From NCBI RefSeq assembly GCF_003012735.1, contig NZ_PXYI01000001.1, positions 186,001 through 250,000 on the forward strand: a DNA stretch of 64,000 nt, read 5' to 3'. The translations under genes and the position numbers were made by a program. This document shows, piece by piece, positions 16,215-25,361 of this stretch (positions are counted from its first letter, which is position 1; every line of letters begins with the position of its first letter). Source of the DNA: Allosphingosinicella deserti (GTDB lineage Bacteria > Pseudomonadota > Alphaproteobacteria > Sphingomonadales > Sphingomonadaceae). The notes under the pieces were generated by a model, which did not search any database, was not told the origin of the DNA, and saw only the letters and a list, made by a program, of their open reading frames with translations.

Positions 16215-17426
16215 TCATGCGAAGCCTGCTGCCAGGAAACGTTCGGCAAAGGCGCAGTGGAGCGCCACACCCTTGGCCATCACGGCTTCGTCGACCTGCA
16301 TGCGGCTGTTGTGAAGAGGCGGATTGGCGGCGGCATTGCTGCCCGGCGGAGCAACGCCGAGCAGAGCCATCGCACCTGGAATTTCGCGTAGGACATAGGC
16401 GAAGTCCTCGGCGCCCATTACCGGTGCTGAAAGCTCCATCCAGCCGCCGCCGAGCGTCTCGGCGCAGTCGCGCACGAGATCGATCGCCCGGACATCGTTC
16501 ATCGTGACGGGATAGCCTTCCTTTATCCGCGCTTCGCCCGTCATGCCATGCGCGGCCGCGACGTGCTCGACGATCCGCCGGAATGCCTGCTGCTCCGTTA
16601 GACGGCGCTCTTGGGAAAGCGTCCGCAAAGTGCCGAGCAGGTGGGCGTTGCCGGCGATGACGTTGTGCGCCGTCCCGGCATTGATCTTGGTGATCGACAG
16701 GATCGCGGGATCGGTCGGCGGCACCGTGCGGGCGATGTGGGCCTGGAGCGCCATCACGATCTCGCAGGCGGCCGGAATCGGATCGAGACTGTCGTGCGGC
16801 ATCGCGGCATGGCCGCCCTTGCCCGTGATCGTCGCCTCGATCATGTCGGCGGAAGCGAGCAGGGGGCCGGTTCGCGTCGCCACGGCGCCGTGCGGCAGGG
16901 TCGGCCAGATGTGGATCGCAAAGGCCGCGTCTGGGCGCCGGCCTGCCACCACGTCGTCGAGCAGCCCGTCCTCGATCATGAAGCGAGCGCCGTGATGCCC
17001 CTCTTCGCCAGGCTGGAACATGAAAGCCACCGCACCCGGCAATTGTTCGCGCCGGGCGGACAAAGCGCGGGCCGCGCCGACCAGCATCGCTGTGTGAGCA
17101 TCGTGGCCGCAGGCATGCATCATCCCGGCGTTGCGCGAGGCGAACGGCAGGTCGGTTGCTTCCTCCATCGCCAGCGCGTCCATGTCACCGCGCAGCAGCA
17201 CGGAGCGGCCATTGTCCCCGCCGCCGCGGAGAATTGCGACCAGCCCGCTGGTCGAGGGCCCTTCGCGGATCTCGAGCGGCAGGCCGGCAAGTGCCGCCTT
17301 GATCTTGTCGGCCGTCCGCCGGCAGTCGAGCCCGAGCTCGGGATCCTCGTGGATCGCCCGACGCAAGGCGATCACGGTATCGAGCTCCGCCTCACCGACG
17401 GCCAACCAGTCATTCGGCTTCATCAT
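16215..17426 (-). CDS. M20-family amidohydrolase (hippurate/N-acyl-amino-acid hydrolase type)
   Basis: A 403-aa metal-dependent hydrolase. RRAIHEDPELG, LLRGDMDALAM, MHACGHDAHTAML and QPGEEGHHGA supply the metal ligands and catalytic Glu of the M20D group. The dimerisation domain follows (GKGGHAAMP around residue 200), and the last ligand is the His in NPPLHNSRM. It cleaves N-acyl or amide bonds of amino acids in the cytoplasm; no signal peptide is seen. GAGGTGA just precedes the start. It ends 120 nt before the start of the PhyH-type gene on the same strand. Confidence 0.9.
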   Translation of the reverse strand: MMKPNDWLAVGEAELDTVIALRRAIHEDPELGLDCRRTADKIKAALAGLPLEIREGPSTSGLVAILRGGGDNGRSVLLRGDMDALAMEEATDLPFASRNAGMMHACGHDAHTAMLVGAARALSARREQLPGAVAFMFQPGEEGHHGARFMIEDGLLDDVVAGRRPDAAFAIHIWPTLPHGAVATRTGPLLASADMIEATITGKGGHAAMPHDSLDPIPAACEIVMALQAHIARTVPPTDPAILSITKINAGTAHNVIAGNAHLLGTLRTLSQERRLTEQQAFRRIVEHVAAAHGMTGEARIKEGYPVTMNDVRAIDLVRDCAETLGGGWMELSAPVMGAEDFAYVLREIPGAMALLGVAPPGSNAAANPPLHNSRMQVDEAVMAKGVALHCAFAERFLAAGFA

Positions 17427-17496
17427 TCACCTCGGTCGCGACGGTACAGAAGCGGCGGGGCAATGGCGAGCCCAAGCGCGCTGCTGACATCGACGC

Positions 17497-18612
17497 TCAG
17501 CGGCGCACGACCCGGGCACGCCAGGTGGTGATGAATTCGGGATTGCCGCGGCATTCCCCCATTTCGGCCTGCTCGATCAACCGGAAGCGGCTGCCGTCCC
17601 AGACGAAGCTCTGGGTGATCCCGCAGTCACCGATGCCGCGGCCTTTGGCATAACTGGAGAGGATACCGTCCTCGAAGCCGCCATTGACCACATCGGGAAT
17701 GCCGCCCTGCTCGTCCACCGGCCCCATCCCGGAGTCGGTGTCCATTCGCGCCGGCTCGATCGTCTTGCCGTCGCTGACGAACAAGGCGGCGATCAAATTG
17801 TAGGCACCCGAAGAGCAGGGCAGGACGATCAGCGATTTCCCGCCGCCGAGTGCGGAAATCTCCGGATCCTGCACGAGGCCCATACCCTCGAGGTCGCACT
17901 CGGCGCGCTTGCGCAAGGCGGCGAGCTCCGTCTTCGACAGAGTGACGGGCGTGCCGCCGGGCTTGGGCGAGACGATGACGGGCAAGGCAGGCGCCGACGG
18001 GACCGATCCAGCTGGTGCCGAGCCGCGCGCTGCGATCGCGGTGGTGCCGCCCGCCCGACCCTGCTTGTCGTCGACATAGCGGAATGCCGCCGCGGCCCCC
18101 TTCAACGCGATCGAAGCAATGGCCTTCCCGCTCGCATCGCGGGCGGTGAGGCTGGTGCCGTCCACCATCTCCACGGCGAGCCGCCGCGCATCGGCGCCCC
18201 CGACACTTCCCTTCGCCGCCTTGACGGCCTTGCCGTCATCAACGGCGAGTTCAAGGTCTGCGTCATCGCGGTCCTGCACGCTGACGTCGATCGCGATGGC
18301 TCCATCGGCTCCCGGTGCGCGGGCAATCGTCACCGTCATGTCCGCGAAGCCTGGGTCCTCGGGGGCGAGCGAGGCCATCGTGCACGACAAGCCATTGTCG
18401 CAGCCGACCGCCCAGTCGCCGAACGTGCGCAACTCGCTCGGCTTGGCGGGGGTGTGGCTGTCCGCGATTGCGGCGGGCGGGGACGTCTGCGCCTGGACTG
18501 GGTTCGCCTGGGGGGGCGCGGGGCTCGCCGCAGCACTTGCGTTTGCAGTCTCCTCGTCACCACCCGAACAGGCGGCGATCAGGAGGGGGAGGATGAGGGC
18601 GGGTCTGAACAT
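17497..18612 (-). CDS. DUF1176-family lipoprotein
   Basis: A 371-aa envelope protein. The start MFRPALILPLLIAACSGG carries a lipobox with Cys at about residue 15. A Pro/Gln-rich linker leads to the DUF1176 core, which opens with RTFGDWAVGCDNGLSC and has paired Cys (GCDNG, SCTM, AECDLEGM, LPCSSG, GDCGITQ, GECRGN). The family is widespread in proteobacteria and has no known activity. ATG 18612 follows AAGGA; upstream in-frame codons encode no sensible leader. It is followed by the M20 gene 70 nt downstream. Confidence 0.82.
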   Translation of the reverse strand: MFRPALILPLLIAACSGGDEETANASAAASPAPPQANPVQAQTSPPAAIADSHTPAKPSELRTFGDWAVGCDNGLSCTMASLAPEDPGFADMTVTIARAPGADGAIAIDVSVQDRDDADLELAVDDGKAVKAAKGSVGGADARRLAVEMVDGTSLTARDASGKAIASIALKGAAAAFRYVDDKQGRAGGTTAIAARGSAPAGSVPSAPALPVIVSPKPGGTPVTLSKTELAALRKRAECDLEGMGLVQDPEISALGGGKSLIVLPCSSGAYNLIAALFVSDGKTIEPARMDTDSGMGPVDEQGGIPDVVNGGFEDGILSSYAKGRGIGDCGITQSFVWDGSRFRLIEQAEMGECRGNPEFITTWRARVVRR

Positions 18613-18783
18613 CGGGCACATCCTTGTGCGGGTGGACGTCCGAGCGCAAGCACGCCTCGGTCGATTTGGCTTGAAGCGTGCCCGAGCGGAGTCAGGAGGA
18701 TCCCCCGCGGGGATTGCGCCCGAAAACTCCGAGCCCCTTCGGGGCCGACCCAGGATCCATCCTTCAGAACTCACCGCCTCGCG

Positions 18784-20409
18784 TCAGATCGGCTCCCCGG
18801 CAGCGCGGGCGCGCTCGATCTTGGTCGCCTCGAGATCGGCGATGCGGCGGGAGGCGAGCCACAAACCAAGCAGGGTCAGGGGCGGCATCACGAACAGACA
18901 GGCGATGCCGGTGCCGAGGCCGCCGGTCAGCATCGACATCTTGCCCGCGAAATAGGGTCCAAGTGCGAGGCCGACCATCGTCGTTCCGAGGATGTAGGTC
19001 GCGCCCGCGGTCGCGCGCATCCGCGGCAGCACGAGATCCTGCAAGGTCGCCACCGCCGCCCCCACCCACGCCGAGGCGAACATGTGGGCGATCGGATTGA
19101 CGACGTAGAGCGCACCCACGCTGTCGGTATTCAGCATGAACGCGACGAAGGGGATCGGCACGACCACGCTCAGCATGTTGACGTAGAGGCGTCCACGGGG
19201 ATCGCGTTGCCGCCACACGTCCGAGAGATAGCCTCCGAGGATGACGCCGGCGGCGGCGGCGAAGGCAGCGGACCAGCCGATGATGAAGCCGACTTCTTCC
19301 TTTGCTGTCATGCCGCCGATGAAATGCGCACGGGCGAGCGGCCCGGAATAGAAGGTCGCCTCGACATAAGGCGGCAGCCAGAACGACGTCGCGTAGGTGA
19401 CGAACGAAATGCTTCCGAAGGCAAAGGTCAACACCACCACCATCGGCGTTCCCCAGATCAAGCGGTGGACCGGCCTGTCGCGCGCCTTCAACGACTGTAT
19501 CCAGGAGAACACCGAATAGACGCCAAGCCCGTAGGCGCTCCACTGCGGCCAATCGCCGGTGAGTCGGATAAGCCCGAATGCAACGGCGACGACTGCCGCA
19601 AGAACGAGCAGGTTGATCTTGAGCGCGCCAGGGATCCTCGACACGCTGATCAAGGTGAGCGGCGGCAGGATGGCGGCCAGTTCACGCCCGAAATCGGCCC
19701 AGGCATTGGGGCGAACCACAGCCTGCGGCATGCCGTCGGACGCGCCGCGGAGCGGCTCACGGAGGCTCAGCACCCACAGGGCCAGCAGCAGCCCGGGCAA
19801 GCCGACGGCAAGGAAGGCGGCCTGCCAGCCGGCCAGACCGAGCGGCGCCGTTGCGGGATCCGGATAAGCGTGCGTCCAGCGGCTGACGATCAGGCCACCG
19901 ATCGGCAGGCTGAGCGCGCCGCCGATATAAAGGCCGCTCGAATAGATCGACAGGGCGGTGGCGCGGCGCTCCTTGGGAAAGCTGTCGGAGATCATCGAGT
20001 AAGCGGCAGGGGAGGCGCTCGCCTCGCCGATTCCGACTCCGATCCGCGCGGTCGCGAGCATCCCGAAGGTCGAGGCGAAGCCGGAAAACGCAGTCATCGA
20101 CGACCAGAGCGCGAGGCCGATGGCCATCAGCCGGCCGCGATACCAGCTGTCGGCAAGGCGGCCGAGCGGTATCCCGAACAGGGCGTAGAAGACTGCGAAG
20201 GCGGTGCCGTAGAGGAAACCGATCTGCGCATCCGAAACTCCGAGATCGCGCTTGATGTCGCCGACCAGGATCGAGAGGATCTGCCGGTCGATGAAGTTGA
20301 TGATGTAGACGAGCACGAGCACGAACAGGGCGTACCAGGCATAGGCGCCGACTCCCGGCCGGCCCGCTCGCCCGGACATCTCAGGGGTCTCGGCTGCTTC
20401 CGACGCCAT
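18784..20409 (-). CDS. MFS transporter, spinster-like
   Basis: A 541-aa inner-membrane carrier with about 12 hydrophobic segments. NFIDRQILSILVGDIKRDLGVSDAQIG near residue 38 and GRLADSWYRGRLMAIG (the MFS signature loop between helices 2 and 3) match the spinster-like group common in sphingomonads. RIGVGIGEASASPAAYSMISDSFPKERR is the helix-4 motif. The loop around residues 200-320 is longer than usual. Substrates of the group in bacteria are mostly unknown. The DUF1176 gene follows about 170 nt downstream. Confidence 0.9.
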   Translation of the reverse strand: MASEAAETPEMSGRAGRPGVGAYAWYALFVLVLVYIINFIDRQILSILVGDIKRDLGVSDAQIGFLYGTAFAVFYALFGIPLGRLADSWYRGRLMAIGLALWSSMTAFSGFASTFGMLATARIGVGIGEASASPAAYSMISDSFPKERRATALSIYSSGLYIGGALSLPIGGLIVSRWTHAYPDPATAPLGLAGWQAAFLAVGLPGLLLALWVLSLREPLRGASDGMPQAVVRPNAWADFGRELAAILPPLTLISVSRIPGALKINLLVLAAVVAVAFGLIRLTGDWPQWSAYGLGVYSVFSWIQSLKARDRPVHRLIWGTPMVVVLTFAFGSISFVTYATSFWLPPYVEATFYSGPLARAHFIGGMTAKEEVGFIIGWSAAFAAAAGVILGGYLSDVWRQRDPRGRLYVNMLSVVVPIPFVAFMLNTDSVGALYVVNPIAHMFASAWVGAAVATLQDLVLPRMRATAGATYILGTTMVGLALGPYFAGKMSMLTGGLGTGIACLFVMPPLTLLGLWLASRRIADLEATKIERARAAGEPI

Positions 20410-20483
20410 ATCCTCGCCCTCGTTGTTATTGTCTGATCATATGGCTAGCACAGCGCCGCGGATTGGCAACAAGGCTCGGCCGG

Positions 20484-20957
20484 ATGGCGGTTTCGGTTCT
20501 CTTCGTCTGTCTCGGCAACATCTGCCGCTCGCCGCTTGCCGAAGCGGCGTTCCGCGCGGAGGCGGAGCGGCTCGGTTTCGACGTCCAGGTGGATTCGGCC
20601 GGCACCGGCGACTGGCATGTCGGCAGGCCGCCCGATCGGCGGTCGATCGCAGTCGCGGCGCGCAACGGCGTGGACATCGGCGATCTGCGCGCCCGCCAGG
20701 TGTCACCGGCCGATTTCCACCGGTTCGACCATATCGTCGCGCTCGATCGCGAAAACCTCGCCGATTTGCGGCGGATGCAGCCGGGCGGCGCGAAAGCACG
20801 CCTTTCGCTGCTGCTCGATCATGTTCCCGGCCGCGAAGGCGATGCGGTGGCCGATCCCTATCATGGCGAAGAGGAGCATTTCGATATCGCCTGGGCCGAT
20901 GCGCTGGCCGGCGCTCGAGGGCTCGCGCGCACGATCATCGACGCGGAGCAAGCATGA
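20484..20957 (+). CDS. Low-molecular-weight protein tyrosine phosphatase
   Basis: A 157-aa cytoplasmic phosphatase. The P-loop VCLGNICRS at residues 8-16 gives nucleophile Cys9 and Arg15, and VADPYHG gives the general acid Asp124. Length is standard. ATG 20484 is chosen because the fold begins directly after it; the in-frame ATG at 20463 adds a short basic leader. Its stop overlaps the start of the fructosamine-kinase gene as ATGA (20954-20957), so the two are translationally coupled. Known relatives remove phosphate from protein tyrosine or from sugar-modified lysine. Confidence 0.9.
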   Translation: MAVSVLFVCLGNICRSPLAEAAFRAEAERLGFDVQVDSAGTGDWHVGRPPDRRSIAVAARNGVDIGDLRARQVSPADFHRFDHIVALDRENLADLRRMQPGGAKARLSLLLDHVPGREGDAVADPYHGEEEHFDIAWADALAGARGLARTIIDAEQA

Positions 20958-21763
20958 GCTTCTTCGCCCGCCGGGTCGCAGCGGTCACCGGCATGGCGGA
21001 GGATCGCTTCGAGCATCTCGCCGGAGGCGATCTGTCGGAGGTGTTGCTGGTGCGGCGCCCCGACGGGCGGATTAGCGTCGCCAAGGGAAGCTCCGCCGTC
21101 GGCACCGAAGCGACCATGCTGCGGGCAATCGCCGGGGCCGGCGTCCCGGCGCCGCATGTCGAAGGCGAACTGGGCGGCGTGCTGATGATCGAGCATGTCG
21201 CCAACGACCGCGTGTTCAGTCCTTCGGCCTGGCGTTCGATCGGCGCGGCCTTGCGGCTCCTTCACGGCCATTCCAGCGATCTCTACGGCTGGCCGGTCGA
21301 CTACGCGCTCGGCACGGTGGCGCTCGACAATCGTCAGGGGAGTGACTGGCCCGCTTTCTGGCTGGAGCAGAGGCTGAAGGCAACCGCCGCAGTGCTTGAC
21401 CGCCCGTGGCGCGACCGCATGGCGGCGCTCGGCCCGCACTTGCGAGCGATCCTGCCCGCTGCGCCGCCGCCGGCGCTCCTTCACGGCGACCTCTGGACCG
21501 GGAACATCCTCGTGCGTGAGGGCAGGCTGGCGGCGTTGATCGACCCGGCCTGCTACCATGGCGATGCCGAGGTCGATCTTGCCATGCTGACCCTTTTCGA
21601 CACGCCCGACGAAGCTTTCTGGCAGGCTTATGGCGCGCCTGCTCCCGGCTGGCCGGAGCGACAGGCGGCCTATCAATTGTTCCCGGCGCTGGTGCATCTG
21701 CGCTTGTTCGGTGGAAGCTACGGCAACATGGTGGAACGGCTGTTTGCCCGTCTAGGAGCCTGA
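20954..21763 (+). CDS. Fructosamine/ribulosamine 3-kinase family protein
   Basis: A 269-aa kinase of the APH-like fold. LAGGDLSEVLLVRRPDG at about residue 23 forms the ATP loop; VAKGSSAVGTEATMLRAI holds the Lys and Glu. LLHGDLWTGNILV (near residue 180) is the catalytic loop and LIDPACYHGDAEVDLAML the metal-binding DPx block typical of FN3K proteins. Relatives phosphorylate sugar adducts on lysine so that they fall off. Coupled by ATGA overlap to the phosphatase gene upstream. The cytoplasm is the expected site. Confidence 0.9.
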   Translation: MSFFARRVAAVTGMAEDRFEHLAGGDLSEVLLVRRPDGRISVAKGSSAVGTEATMLRAIAGAGVPAPHVEGELGGVLMIEHVANDRVFSPSAWRSIGAALRLLHGHSSDLYGWPVDYALGTVALDNRQGSDWPAFWLEQRLKATAAVLDRPWRDRMAALGPHLRAILPAAPPPALLHGDLWTGNILVREGRLAALIDPACYHGDAEVDLAMLTLFDTPDEAFWQAYGAPAPGWPERQAAYQLFPALVHLRLFGGSYGNMVERLFARLGA

Positions 21764-21773
21764 ACTCGTTCGC

Positions 21774-22307
21774 TTAACCGAGCGGGTAACGGGCGACCAC
21801 GTTGTAGACTGCGCCTTCCGGACCGAGGCTGCTCTCGTAGAGCCGGAAGTCCCCGACCTCGAAAGGCGGGCTCGACAGGTTGCCGGCGCTTTCGATCAGC
21901 GGTTGCACCGGGCCGCCGCCGCGACTCATCCGGGCCAGGGTGATGTGCGGGCTATAGGCGCGGCGCTCCGGCTCCAGCCCGGCGCGCGCGATCGCCTGAT
22001 CGACCTTCTTGTGGAGCGCCTTCAGCGGATCGTGGGGCGAGACCCCGGCCCACAGGGCGGTCGGCTGACCGCGCCGATCGAAGGCGCCGACACCGCTCAA
22101 CGACAGGGCGAAACGCGGATGCCGAACCGACTCCAGTGCGGCGTGGACATCTTCGGCCGTGTGGCGATCGACTTCGCCGATGAAGCGCAGAGTGAGGTGG
22201 AGCTGATCGTCCGACTGCCAGCGGGCGCCGCGGACACCGCCCATCAGATCGAGCAACTGGCTGCGGATCGGCGCCGGCGGCCGGATCGCGACGAACAAGC
22301 GGATCAT
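21774..22307 (-). CDS. thpR: RNA 2',3'-cyclic phosphodiesterase
   Basis: A 177-aa 2H phosphoesterase. Two HxTx motifs are visible: HLTLRFIGEVD and HITLARMS, about 85 residues apart. MIRLFVAIRPP at the start is typical of the LigT/ThpR family, which hydrolyses 2',3'-cyclic ends of RNA to 2'-phosphates and can join tRNA halves in vitro. ATG 22307 is chosen since the conserved beta strand begins there; a longer frame from 22391 adds unconserved residues. It converges with the kinase gene, 10 nt apart. Confidence 0.9.
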   Translation of the reverse strand: MIRLFVAIRPPAPIRSQLLDLMGGVRGARWQSDDQLHLTLRFIGEVDRHTAEDVHAALESVRHPRFALSLSGVGAFDRRGQPTALWAGVSPHDPLKALHKKVDQAIARAGLEPERRAYSPHITLARMSRGGGPVQPLIESAGNLSSPPFEVGDFRLYESSLGPEGAVYNVVARYPLG

Positions 22308-22426
22308 CGGTCGGCGATAGCGCGGGATCGGACCGGCGTGAAACCAGTTTTCCTTGAATCGCAGCGCAAAGCACACGATATTGGTGCCCAACGGTGACTG
22401 GTTGCCGTCAAAGGAGAGAGTTCCAA

Positions 22427-23164
22427 ATGGCTAACGGATTTGACCCGCGCGGAACCGCAGCGCCTTTCGGGGCAGCGACGGCCGGACGCGACAGCGTCAG
22501 TGTCGACGCGGGCCTGCGGTCCTACATGCTGTCCGTCTACAATTACATGGCCTCAGGCGTTCTGCTCACCGGCATCGTCGCTTACGCCGCTGCGATGACC
22601 GGCATTGCCCAGCAGATTTTCTACGGAGGCGGCATCCTCAGATATGTGGTCTTGTTTGCGCCGCTGATCATGGTTTTCTTCCTCGCGGCACGCGTTAGCC
22701 GCATGTCGCTGGGTGGGCTGCAAGCCTTCTACTGGTCGTTCGCGACCGTAATGGGCTTGTCGATGTCGATCATCCCGCTGCTCTACAGCGGCAGCTCGAT
22801 CGCCGCGACGTTTTTCGCCACGTCGGCCGCGTTCGTTTCGCTGAGCCTGTGGGGCTATACGACCAAGAAGGATCTGTCCGGCTTCGGCACCTTCCTGATC
22901 ATGGGCCTCGTCGGTCTGATCGTCGCGTCGGTGGTGAACATCTTCCTGCGCTCGGATACTATGAGCCTGGTGATCAGCGCGGTCGGCGTGCTGCTGTTCG
23001 CGGGCCTCACCGCCTACGACACGCAGAAGATCAAGAGCATCTATTTCCAGGTGGAGGGCAGCGACATGCTCGGCAAGACCGCCATCCTCGGCGCGCTCAA
23101 CCTGTATCTCGACTTCATCAACATGTTCCAGTTCCTGCTCAGCTTTCTCGGCAATCGCGACTAA
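22427..23164 (+). CDS. Bax inhibitor-1/YccA-family membrane protein
   Basis: A 245-aa inner-membrane protein with seven hydrophobic segments. Residues 25-50 (SVDAGLRSYMLSVYNYMASG) and the end (TYDTQKIKS, then ALNLYLDFINMFQFLLSFLGNRD) are the BI-1 signature; the Asp residues in the last part form the pH-sensing pair known from structures of the family. Members are calcium-leak channels or FtsH partners. AAGGAGAG lies 6 nt before ATG 22427. A strong terminator follows. Confidence 0.93.
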   Translation: MANGFDPRGTAAPFGAATAGRDSVSVDAGLRSYMLSVYNYMASGVLLTGIVAYAAAMTGIAQQIFYGGGILRYVVLFAPLIMVFFLAARVSRMSLGGLQAFYWSFATVMGLSMSIIPLLYSGSSIAATFFATSAAFVSLSLWGYTTKKDLSGFGTFLIMGLVGLIVASVVNIFLRSDTMSLVISAVGVLLFAGLTAYDTQKIKSIYFQVEGSDMLGKTAILGALNLYLDFINMFQFLLSFLGNRD

Positions 23165-23189
23165 GCAAAAGAAGAGAATTGAAGACGAG

Positions 23190-23220
23190 AAAGGGCCCGG
23201 CGGCAACGCCGGGCCCTTTT
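23190..23220 (+). terminator. Rho-independent terminator after the BI-1 gene
   Basis: A 13-bp stem, AAAGGGCCCGGCG paired with CGCCGGGCCCTTT, capped by a GCAA tetraloop and ending in a T-run. It also lies 36 nt before the end of the converging hydrolase gene, so it may insulate both. Confidence 0.92.
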
Positions 23221-23255
23221 CATATGCTTGCGGAAGCACCGGTTGGAGCCTGAAC

Positions 23256-24131
23256 TCAGCCCCGGTGCGCGCGGAAGAAGGCGAGGGTGCGGTCCCATGC
23301 CAGCTTCGCCGCCGCCGAGTCGTAGCGCTCGGCGGAGGTGTCGTTGTGGAAGGCGTGGTTGACGCCCTCGTAGACATGCAGTTCGACGGTCTTCCCTGCC
23401 GCCTTCAGCGCTTCGGCCCAGGGCAGGGCGGTGGCATTCACCCGCTGATCGAGGCCCGCAAGGTGCAGCATGACGGCCGCCTGAACCTTGGACGCTTCCG
23501 CCGGATCGGGCGCAGGCCCGTAGAAGGATACGGCGGAGCCTAGGCTCTTGCCCGCGGCGACGGACAGCCGATCGACCATCGCGCCGCCCCAGCAGAAACC
23601 GGTGACGCCGACCCGACCCGCCGACCGCTTGTGCCGTTGCAGGAAAGCGAGAGTGGCGACGCCGTCCGCGACCGCGGCCGGCATGTCGAGCGCGCCGATC
23701 ATCTCGCGCGCCTTGTCCTGGTCCGCCGGCGTCCCGCCCGCGGGCGACAGGAAATCGGGCGCGAGCGTCGTGAAGCCGGCGACGGCGAGTCGCCGGGCAA
23801 CGTCGCGGATATGATCGGTGAGGCCGCGATTTTCGTGGATGACGACGATCGGCTGGTGTTTCGCTTTGTCCTTGGGAAGAGCCAGATAGCCCTTCATCGT
23901 GCGCCCGGCGGCGGTGGGCCAGGATGTCTCTGCCGCCTCGATCCGGCGATCGTCGGGCGGAACGAGCGCTGCGGCGGCCGGATCGGCGGCGATCCCGGCA
24001 AGCAGCGCCGACGCTGCGGCCGTGCCGCCGGCGAGGCGTGTGAGTTCGTTCATGAAGGCTCGACGATCGAGCGTCTCATGGGTGTAGCGGTCGTAGAGCG
24101 CGATCGCGGCGCTGCGCAGGGGATCGTCCAT
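23256..24131 (-). CDS. Dienelactone-hydrolase-family alpha/beta hydrolase, exported
   Basis: A 291-aa hydrolase. The N-terminal part carries a twin-Arg-like start (DRRAFMNELTRLAGG) followed by an Ala-rich hydrophobic stretch, as seen in periplasmic DLH proteins. The catalytic triad is visible: Cys in VTGFCWGGAM (residue about 160), Asp in LAGLDQRVN and His in EGVNHAFH. VVIHENRGLTDHIRDVARRLA matches the family oxyanion region. Substrates of this subgroup are unknown. It starts 1 nt after the GST stop, so the two genes are one operon. Confidence 0.9.
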   Translation of the reverse strand: MDDPLRSAAIALYDRYTHETLDRRAFMNELTRLAGGTAAASALLAGIAADPAAAALVPPDDRRIEAAETSWPTAAGRTMKGYLALPKDKAKHQPIVVIHENRGLTDHIRDVARRLAVAGFTTLAPDFLSPAGGTPADQDKAREMIGALDMPAAVADGVATLAFLQRHKRSAGRVGVTGFCWGGAMVDRLSVAAGKSLGSAVSFYGPAPDPAEASKVQAAVMLHLAGLDQRVNATALPWAEALKAAGKTVELHVYEGVNHAFHNDTSAERYDSAAAKLAWDRTLAFFRAHRG

Positions 24132-24132
24132 T

Positions 24133-24780
24133 TCAGGACGCCTGCGGCTGCGGCTGGACCTGCGCCATCAGCGCGTCATCCAGGTCGGCGGCGCGCTTGG
24201 CGGCAGGGCGCTCGGCGATGCGGGCATAATAATCCTCGAAGGCGGGCCTCTTCTCGATCGTGCCGAACATCATGCCCCAGCCGATCTGGGCGCCGAGATA
24301 GACGTCGGCAGCGGTGAATTGTTCGCCGCACAAATAGGGGCTGGCGCTGCTCGCAGCCGTTTCGAGCGTCTTCAGAACATCGTCGAACGTGCCATATCCT
24401 GCATTGGCCGCGCGCTCGGCCGGTGCAAGCAACCCGAGGGACTTGGCGGTGGCGGCGGCCTCGACCGGGCCCGCACCGAAGAACAGCCAGCGATAATAGG
24501 GGCCGCGCTTGGCATTGCCCGGCGGCGGCGCCAGGCCGGCATCGGGAAAGGCATCGGCGAGATAGGCGCAGATCGCGGCGGCTTCGGTCACCACCGTGTC
24601 GCCATGTTTGATCGCCGGCACCTTGCCCATCGGATTGATCGCGAGATAGTCCGCGCCCTTCATCGTCGTGCCGTAATCGAGCAAGACGGTGTCGTAGCTG
24701 CAGCCGACCTCCTCCAGCATCCAGCGGGCAATGCGGCCGCGCGACATCGGGTTCGTGTAGAGCGTAAGAGACTCGGTCAT
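24133..24780 (-). CDS. Glutathione S-transferase-family protein
   Basis: A 215-aa cytoplasmic protein. The thioredoxin-like domain (1-80) has LYTNPMSRGRIARWMLEE with the active-site Ser and NPMGKVPAIKHGDTVVTEAAAICAYLA, the glutathione-contacting block. The all-helical domain follows (90-200) with GEQFTAADVYLG, the N-capping box. GGGGAG precedes the start by 6 nt. First gene of a pair with the dienelactone-hydrolase-type gene. Confidence 0.9.
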   Translation of the reverse strand: MTESLTLYTNPMSRGRIARWMLEEVGCSYDTVLLDYGTTMKGADYLAINPMGKVPAIKHGDTVVTEAAAICAYLADAFPDAGLAPPPGNAKRGPYYRWLFFGAGPVEAAATAKSLGLLAPAERAANAGYGTFDDVLKTLETAASSASPYLCGEQFTAADVYLGAQIGWGMMFGTIEKRPAFEDYYARIAERPAAKRAADLDDALMAQVQPQPQAS

Positions 24781-25061
24781 CGTTGCTCCCCTTCTTGCGC
24801 CGGCGGATCGTAGCGCCCGGCCGGACTGTCTGCAAAGCGCCCGTCCTGCGCTGTCGGTCCGCAGCGGGCCGATCCCGGCAGGGGGTGCGAGCGCCTATCA
24901 CGATACCGTGAACATGACGAGAACAGAAGCCGTAATCTTGTGCTTGGCGGCGTCGAGCGAGTCGGCCGATCCGAGCAGATGGCTGGTGCGCGCAGCGGCT
25001 ACCCGCAGCACGTGAAGGGCGCTCCCGTGGGTGCGGCAAAGGTGGGCGGGACTCGATCGGA

Positions 25062-25361
25062 TCAGGGGCGGGCGCGGCCGAGGATGCGCCCGGTCCTGGC
25101 ATCGACATCGATCCACAGGACGTGCCCGGCTTTCAGATATTTCAGCCGATAGATGCGTTCCTCCCCGAAATATTCGGCACCGAGATAATCGGCGCCGCGC
25201 ATCTGCGAATCGACGCGCTGCCGGATCTCGGAAAGGGGAAGAATATGCCCTCGTTCGACCTCCTCGCGAAGCACGTCCTGCTCGCGACCGCGCGGTCCAG
25301 CCTCGGCGGGAGCGATGGCCGCCAGGACAGATGCGGACGCAGCGGCAAGCACAAACCTCAT
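25062..25361 (-). CDS. PepSY-like small exported protein
   Basis: A 99-aa protein. A signal peptide (MRFVLAAASASVLAAIAPAEA) is followed by one PepSY-like unit: ILPLSEIRQRVDSQM, YLGAEYFGEERIYRLKYLK, then VLWIDVDARTGRILGR, which match the helix and strands of this inhibitor-like fold. ATG 25361 follows AGGGAGAG by 4 nt; the longer frame upstream encodes an Arg-rich stretch with no merit. Small single-PepSY proteins often sit beside two-component systems, but none is seen here. Confidence 0.78.
   Translation of the reverse strand: MRFVLAAASASVLAAIAPAEAGPRGREQDVLREEVERGHILPLSEIRQRVDSQMRGADYLGAEYFGEERIYRLKYLKAGHVLWIDVDARTGRILGRARP

Noticed and set aside
21757-23258. GGAGCCTGAACTC occurs near 21757 and near 23245
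   Set aside because: A 13-nt match that falls on a gene end in one case and in intergenic sequence in the other, with no similarity around it and no pairing; not enough for a repeat family.
24781-25061. Possible small gene in the gap downstream of the PepSY-like gene and upstream of the GST
   Set aside because: Frames on both strands lack ribosome-binding sites and motifs; the gap of about 280 nt looks like promoter region only.
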